A stretch of DNA of 64,000 nt, from the NCBI RefSeq assembly GCF_025766255.1, contig NW_026516729.1, forward strand, positions 186,001-250,000, given 5' to 3'. The notes under the pieces were generated by a model. That model did no database searches, was not told the DNA's origin, and saw only the letters and a program-made list of their open reading frames with translations. This document shows, in pieces, positions 59,747 to 64,000 of the stretch. The stretch comes from Zychaea mexicana (lineage: Eukaryota > Mucoromycota > Mucoromycetes > Mucorales > Lichtheimiaceae). Each line of letters begins with the position of its first letter. Position 1 is the first letter of the stretch. Made by a program: the position numbers and the translations under genes.

Positions 59747-60193
59747 CTGCAGTTACTTTAGGAGATGGATTGCGGGAAAAAAAAAGGGAAAAAAGAAAGA
59801 CTACAGAACCGTAGCTTTTTTGGAGGGTGAGGGGGTTGCTTTGTTGCTATTGCTATTGCTTTTGTCTATCTCCAATCTCAAAAGGCTACGAATGCGTTAA
59901 GAGAGGGGTGCCACAGAGATAGAAGCTCAAAGTCAAAAGCGTTGTTGCTGGGAATGGGAAACCAGTAAGGAAAAAAAAAAAACTTGGCTAGACTGAACCC
60001 GACGGGCTCTTGAAAGGTTTCGTTTTGACCTACCACACAGTGCTTGTGACTTGGCTATTTGAATTTGACGCTTGCTCCCCGTTCTCCTATTTCATATTTC
60101 ATTATATTGCAGCAAAGAGAAAAAAAAAGTGCACGCGCCTTTCCTATCCTCTTCATTTCACTGTTTTGGTTTACAGCTAATCACTTCTCTCAA
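59747..60193. other. Divergent promoter (Pumilio / small Lys-rich gene)
   Basis: No gene seen. Several A-runs and a GC-poor leader. Confidence 0.5.
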
Positions 60194-60834
60194 ATGAGGA
60201 GTGCCTCACCGTCCGATCCCTCAAATTCACAACTCTCGTCATTGCAGGTAATTTCACCAACAGTTTAACGGGAAAGTTAGATTCAGAGTAGTAACCTTGG
60301 ATACGATCGTTAGACTGACAACAATGTCAAAACATAAGGTGCTACCCTCTTCATATGATGTGGACTCTCAAGAAACGCATATAAACACACAAATATCTGC
60401 TGAAGAAGCAGATGCTGATAGTAACCCGTACGTTTATGATTTTTACCTATCATATCAGTATCTCTAACCGAAAACCTGGATACGTTAGGATCTACGATCT
60501 GGCACGGGCCATGTTTCCTAGCGCAACGGAGCCATATAATGATTATGACACGTTTCTCAAAGAGGCCACTCAAAACCTGAGCAAACTTCGTGCCGAGAAA
60601 GGACACACTGAAGCATCCAAACTGTCATCCAAGCATTGGGATTTCTACACAAGCCAGCTGCCGTCGCAAACAGCATCAGCACCAGCAGCAATCAACGACG
60701 AACCTGAAGAGGATATTGTACCGCCAACTGTCTTTGCTTCCCAACCAACAGGAGACGAGCCGCGTAAAAAGAAAAAGGACAGGGACAAGGACAAGAAAAA
60801 GAAGAAAAAGAAACTTACACCTGGTTTCATGTGA
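60194..60834 (+). CDS. Small unrecognised protein with lysine-rich tail
   Basis: Predicted 162 residues from three exons, 60194-60247, 60339-60427 and 60489-60834, with consistent phases. No domain recognised. A Ser-rich and acidic N-terminus (about 1-48) leads to 'IYDLARAMFPSATEPYND' and a helix 'FLKEATQNLSKLRAEKG' (about 70-90). A proline/acidic linker and a highly basic tail 'RKKKKDRDKDKKKKKKK' ending LTPGFM follow. Such tails are common in nuclear or nucleolar proteins and transcription cofactors (for example Mediator MED19), but no specific match is claimed. An alternative start at the ATG at 60324 (MSKHKVLP) would skip exon 1. Confidence 0.6.
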
Positions 60835-61120
60835 GGGCAGTATGCTCCTCTTGTTCTCCTCGCGTCTATAAAACATTTCTTGTATATTCTCTCCATAATT
60901 GTACATACTGGCTCTCTGCGATCTTCCGTCCGATATCAGCTTATACCATACATCAACCATTGTCACCATAAATATCATTCCAAACAAATAAATGTGTACG
61001 CAACAATGAAACATGTAGCATAGCAATAATCACGGTGTCCTTGTGTCACCGTAAATCTGACAAAACTTGCCGGACCTTCAGCTGACCACATTTTAGTTCT
61101 TTCTTAAAATACTCACAAAA

Positions 61121-62516
61121 ATGCTCCAACGTCGATTGTTTTCAACATGTCGTGTTCTTGCCCATGAGAATCCACTGGTAACACTTCGACCGAGTCTCTC
61201 TACTGATTCGTTCCCTTCATTTGCTGCTCATTGAGTCTCATTATAAAGTTTCTACATACAGGGTCTACCCAATCACAATAAAGCACCTAAGATTCCACGC
61301 GCTCAGCGAGGATTACCAAAAAAGATGCCGATCGCTGGCGTGAAGAACGTCGTGGCTGTCGCATCAGGAAAGGGAGGTGTTGGAAAGTCTACCACAGCAG
61401 GTAATCGTCGAGGACAATAAACCTTTTAGAGATTGTGGGGTTTAGTCAAGATACATTTGCTGACGGGTTTATGTGACACGCCGACATTTTCGTTTTACAT
61501 AGTGAACATTGCACTTGCGGCGGCTGGATTAAAAAAGCGTGTGGGTATTTTGGATGCTGATATCTTTGGCCCTTCAATCCCCTCGCTAATGAATCTAAAG
61601 GGCGAGCCGGAAGTGACGGAAAAAGGTAAGCTAAAGGAGGATGAGAATTGAGAATGGTATATTTGATCCTCATTGAACGTGACAAATCTAATGGTATACA
61701 AAAAAACCACTAGGTGACAGACTATTGCCACTGACAAACTACGGTGTCAAGTGCATGTCGATGGGGTTCCTCGTAGATAAAGAAGCGCCTGTTGTTTGGC
61801 GAGGATTAATGGTTAGTGCTCATATGTAGAAGATGGAAGTACACGTGTGTGCATTATAACAACAGTTGTTTGATATCCTTCAATTAGGTGATGAAAGCAT
61901 TGCAACAACTGCTACATGAAGTAGATTGGGGACATTTGGATTTACTCGTGATTGATATGCCACCAGGCACGGGTGACGTACAATTGACTATCAGTCAACA
62001 AGTTGAATTAAATGGTAAGGTGCTCCTTTAGTGCCGAGTTTGTAGATGAAGAGTAGGAAGAAAAAGAGCAAGGTACTGATGATGCGTTCTACCAGGCGCT
62101 GTTATTATTTCTACGCCTCAGGATATCGCCTTAATTGATGCTGTTAAAGGAACCAACATGTTCCGAAAAGTGAATATACCAGTAAGTATATAAAACCTAG
62201 TTGTCACAATCACAAGGAGGGGCACACTGACAAACTAAACGCATCCCTTCACCACTAGATTCTTGGTATGGTGCAAAACATGTCGCTGTTTGTCTGCCCC
62301 AACTGTAATCATGAGACACACATCTTTGGTAATGACGGGGCGGTAGATATGGCAAAAAAGATGGACATACCCTTTTTGGGCGAGGTCCCGCTCCATGCTG
62401 ACATCTGTCAATTATCCGATGCTGGCAAACCCATTGTTGTATCACAACCGGAAAGCGCATTTGCCGGTCATTATCGAAACATAGCCTCGAAAATCCTTGA
62501 GAAACTCAATTCTTAA
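61121..62516 (+). CDS. IND1: Mitochondrial Fe-S P-loop ATPase IND1/NUBPL
   Basis: Predicted 295 residues from seven exons: 61121-61177, 61262-61400, 61503-61625, 61714-61811, 61888-62014, 62096-62181, 62259-62516. The N-terminus [18 protein letters not shown] is a typical mitochondrial presequence. Mrp/NBP35 family features: deviant Walker A '[18 protein letters not shown]' (joined across intron 2), '[12 protein letters not shown]', '[16 protein letters not shown]' (Walker B/switch II), and the Fe-S-binding CxxC in '[17 protein letters not shown]'. IND1/NUBPL inserts Fe-S clusters into respiratory complex I, so a complex I-containing fungus is implied; yeasts without complex I lack it. The targeting peptide separates it from cytosolic Nbp35/Cfd1. 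Confidence 0.93.
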
Positions 62517-62670
62517 TGTATATTTGTTTTGGCATATAATTATTATTTATCAAGTAATAAAAAGAAAGCAGAAAAAAAAATAGATCGATATATCCATTGT
62601 TCTATAGGTAAACATAGAGTTGAACATTGTTTAAAAAGGCATAGGTTGATTTTTATAGTGGGAAAAACAG

Positions 62671-64000
62671 TTAAAGGCCGAAAGTGAAAGCCAAACCAGC
62701 GGCCACGGCCAAATAAGCACCCTGGATCATGGATACCGTAGCAGTAGTGGTAGCGCCAGACTGGGCAATGGTAGAATCAGATGATCCAGACTTTCCATTT
62801 TGCTTCTTGTTGGTCATGCCCCCAGTAGGGCCACCTGCAGACCCACCGCCGCCTTGGCCGATGGTAGGATCCATGTTATTGGCATCCATATTGGACTTGC
62901 AGCCCCAGATACTACCCTTGACAACACTGCTGGCCTTGAACTTCTTCTCAGCATCCGGGCATGGGAACTTGGCGCTGGTGGTTTGAATACGCATACCACC
63001 ACGGACGTCTTGCAATGCAGGCAGCTCGTAGGTATCGAACCCGCCAGCGAGATCGACCGTACCATGTACAGCAGAAAGTTTCGGATAGCCGCTAATGGAT
63101 GTCAGCTGAGTGTTGTTACCAACAGACAAGGCGCCACCGATCAGGCTCAGCTGCTTCATTGAAGTCTCGCTCAACTTGTTGTTGTTGGCAATCGTCACCG
63201 TACCGCCAATGTCTTGCAAGTTGTCCAGATGAAGTGAGGTAAACTCATTTTGATGGAACGAGATATCAGAGACCACGTGGCTGAGGCCGGACAGGTTGAT
63301 TGTACCCAAATTGCGGAATGTACCCGTCTGGAGACTGGCGAGTTCTGAGGCCTAAAGGTATGTAAACGCATGGTTCGATTCAAGAAATTAGTCAAATTTT
63401 TAAAACAAACGTGCTCTTTTAAGCATCAGACGCTGGATATACTTGCCTTGAACTCCATATTATTGCCATTGCCAACCACATAAAGCTCACCAGTCACCTC
63501 CTTAACTGGGAAATCAAACGAGTTCATCAAGTTGTTTTCGGTAAGCGTAAACTTATTCAACGAGTCAAGCTTGAGACCACCAATGACAGATGCGCGCGTA
63601 TCTTCGATGGTCAAGTCTTGAACCTTGCTAAGACCGGCAGGGAAATCAATCTTTTCGAGCTCTGGCAAGACGCCCAGCGTCAGGCTTGTGGCTTCTTGAA
63701 GTACAGGCAGATCCAGCTGCTGCAAAGCTGTGTGCTCACGGATCGTCAAGGCGCCTTGGACAGATTTCAAGTTGGGTGCACTGAAGCTTCTAAGCGAGCT
63801 GCTTCCTTTGATCAAAACATTGCCAGTGATCTGCTCGACGCCGTCCAGTGTCAGTCGATCCACAGGTGGACTATCCATGGTGATGGATCCATAGAATTGC
63901 TTGCAGCCTCTGATAGCATCCAAATCACCCTGACCAGTGCCAGTGATATCCTGGTTACAGACACTCTTTGGCTGCTGCTGTGCTGGTTGTTGTGCTATTT
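62671..64000 (-). CDS. Ecm33-like GPI-anchored cell-wall protein (partial, 5' end outside window)
   Basis: Visible part: exon 63351-62671 and exon 64000-63447, which continues to or beyond the window edge; a possible acceptor (AAATAG) sits at its very end. The protein is a receptor-L/leucine-rich-repeat type chain: 'CNQDITGTGQGDLDAIRGCK' then repeating 'L.l.g..ItG.v.I....L.sfs.p.L..v.G.l.I' units. After a last cysteine pair (CPDAE...WGCKS) comes a Gly/Ser-rich spacer, and the C-terminus (VSMIQGAYLAVAAGLAFTFG) is a GPI-attachment signal. Ecm33/Sps2 proteins sit at the plasma membrane and cell wall and support wall integrity. The intron (63446-63352) is GC-AG (TTCAAG|GCAAGT). The signal peptide lies outside the window. 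Confidence 0.88.

Noticed and set aside
63360..63400. tRNA B-box-like GGTTCGATTC
   Set aside because: Lies in the intron of the Ecm33-like gene; no A-box at the right distance and no acceptor stem.

Overview
This window is nuclear DNA of a filamentous fungus, most likely an early-diverging one (Mucoromycota, probably Mucorales). Three points suggest this. Genes are compact but intron-dense: the models below need about 105 spliceosomal introns, mostly 50-110 nt, usually GT-AG with a CTAAC/CTAAT-like branch site. The gene set mixes typical fungal genes (HIS5, URA3, Ecm33-like GPI protein, SNF1) with genes lost from many yeasts (TMEM41B-like VTT protein, SMARCAL1/ZRANB3-like annealing helicase, Pumilio with the animal-type code). 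There is also a two-ORF LINE whose ORF1 ends in an RRM-like region. The organism assignment is inference; no rRNA or tRNA was seen.

Layout, left to right: proteasome assembly chaperone PSMG1 (+, 1.1-2.3 kb); lipoyl synthase (+, 2.7-4.2); TMEM41B-like scramblase (-, 4.4-5.8); a gene-free stretch; an acidic protein with several SUMO-interaction-like motifs (+, 7.9-8.6); a GRF-zinc-finger SNF2 helicase (-, 9.7-12.9); dual-specificity phosphatase (+, 13.5-14.3); carbon-nitrogen hydrolase (+, 14.7-16.0); cytochrome P450 (-, 17.6-19.9); HIS5 (-, 21.8-23.2); M28 aminopeptidase (-, 24.5-26.7); NUP42-like FG nucleoporin (-, 26.8-28.3); S-formylglutathione hydrolase (+, 28.9-30.2); TFIIIC sub6/tau55-like protein (-, 30.5-31.2).

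From about 31.6 to 38.4 kb the region is accessory. A non-LTR retrotransposon with intact ORF1 and a frameshifted EN-RT ORF2 abuts a decayed N-terminal third of SMC6 on the other strand. Next come a small unrecognised gene (-, 38.5-39.3), URA3 (-, 40.3-41.3) and a heat-shock-factor family regulator (-, 41.4-43.0). About 4.8 kb with no recognisable gene follows. The window then holds a USP22/Ubp8-like deubiquitinase (+, 47.8-50.5), an Apq12-like protein (-, 50.7-51.2), SNF1/AMPK alpha in 15 exons (-, 51.5-54.9), a Pumilio protein (-, 55.7-59.7), a small lysine-tailed protein (+, 60.2-60.8), IND1/NUBPL (+, 61.1-62.5) and the 3' part of an Ecm33-like cell-wall protein running off the right edge (-).

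The genes do not form a pathway cluster; this is ordinary housekeeping sequence with a retrotransposon scar. Functional links are loose: lipoyl synthase and IND1 both serve mitochondrial Fe-S/lipoate metabolism, NUP42 and Apq12 both concern the nuclear pore and mRNA export, and SNF1 and HSF are stress regulators. All exon borders were read by eye from splice consensus, reading-frame closure and family similarity, and have not been tested with transcripts. The most unusual items are four micro-exons (12, 12, 18 and 20 nt), three GC-AG introns, the SMC6 relic beside a LINE, an AT-hook-like insert inside the LINE reverse transcriptase, and the GRF-SNF2 fusion.
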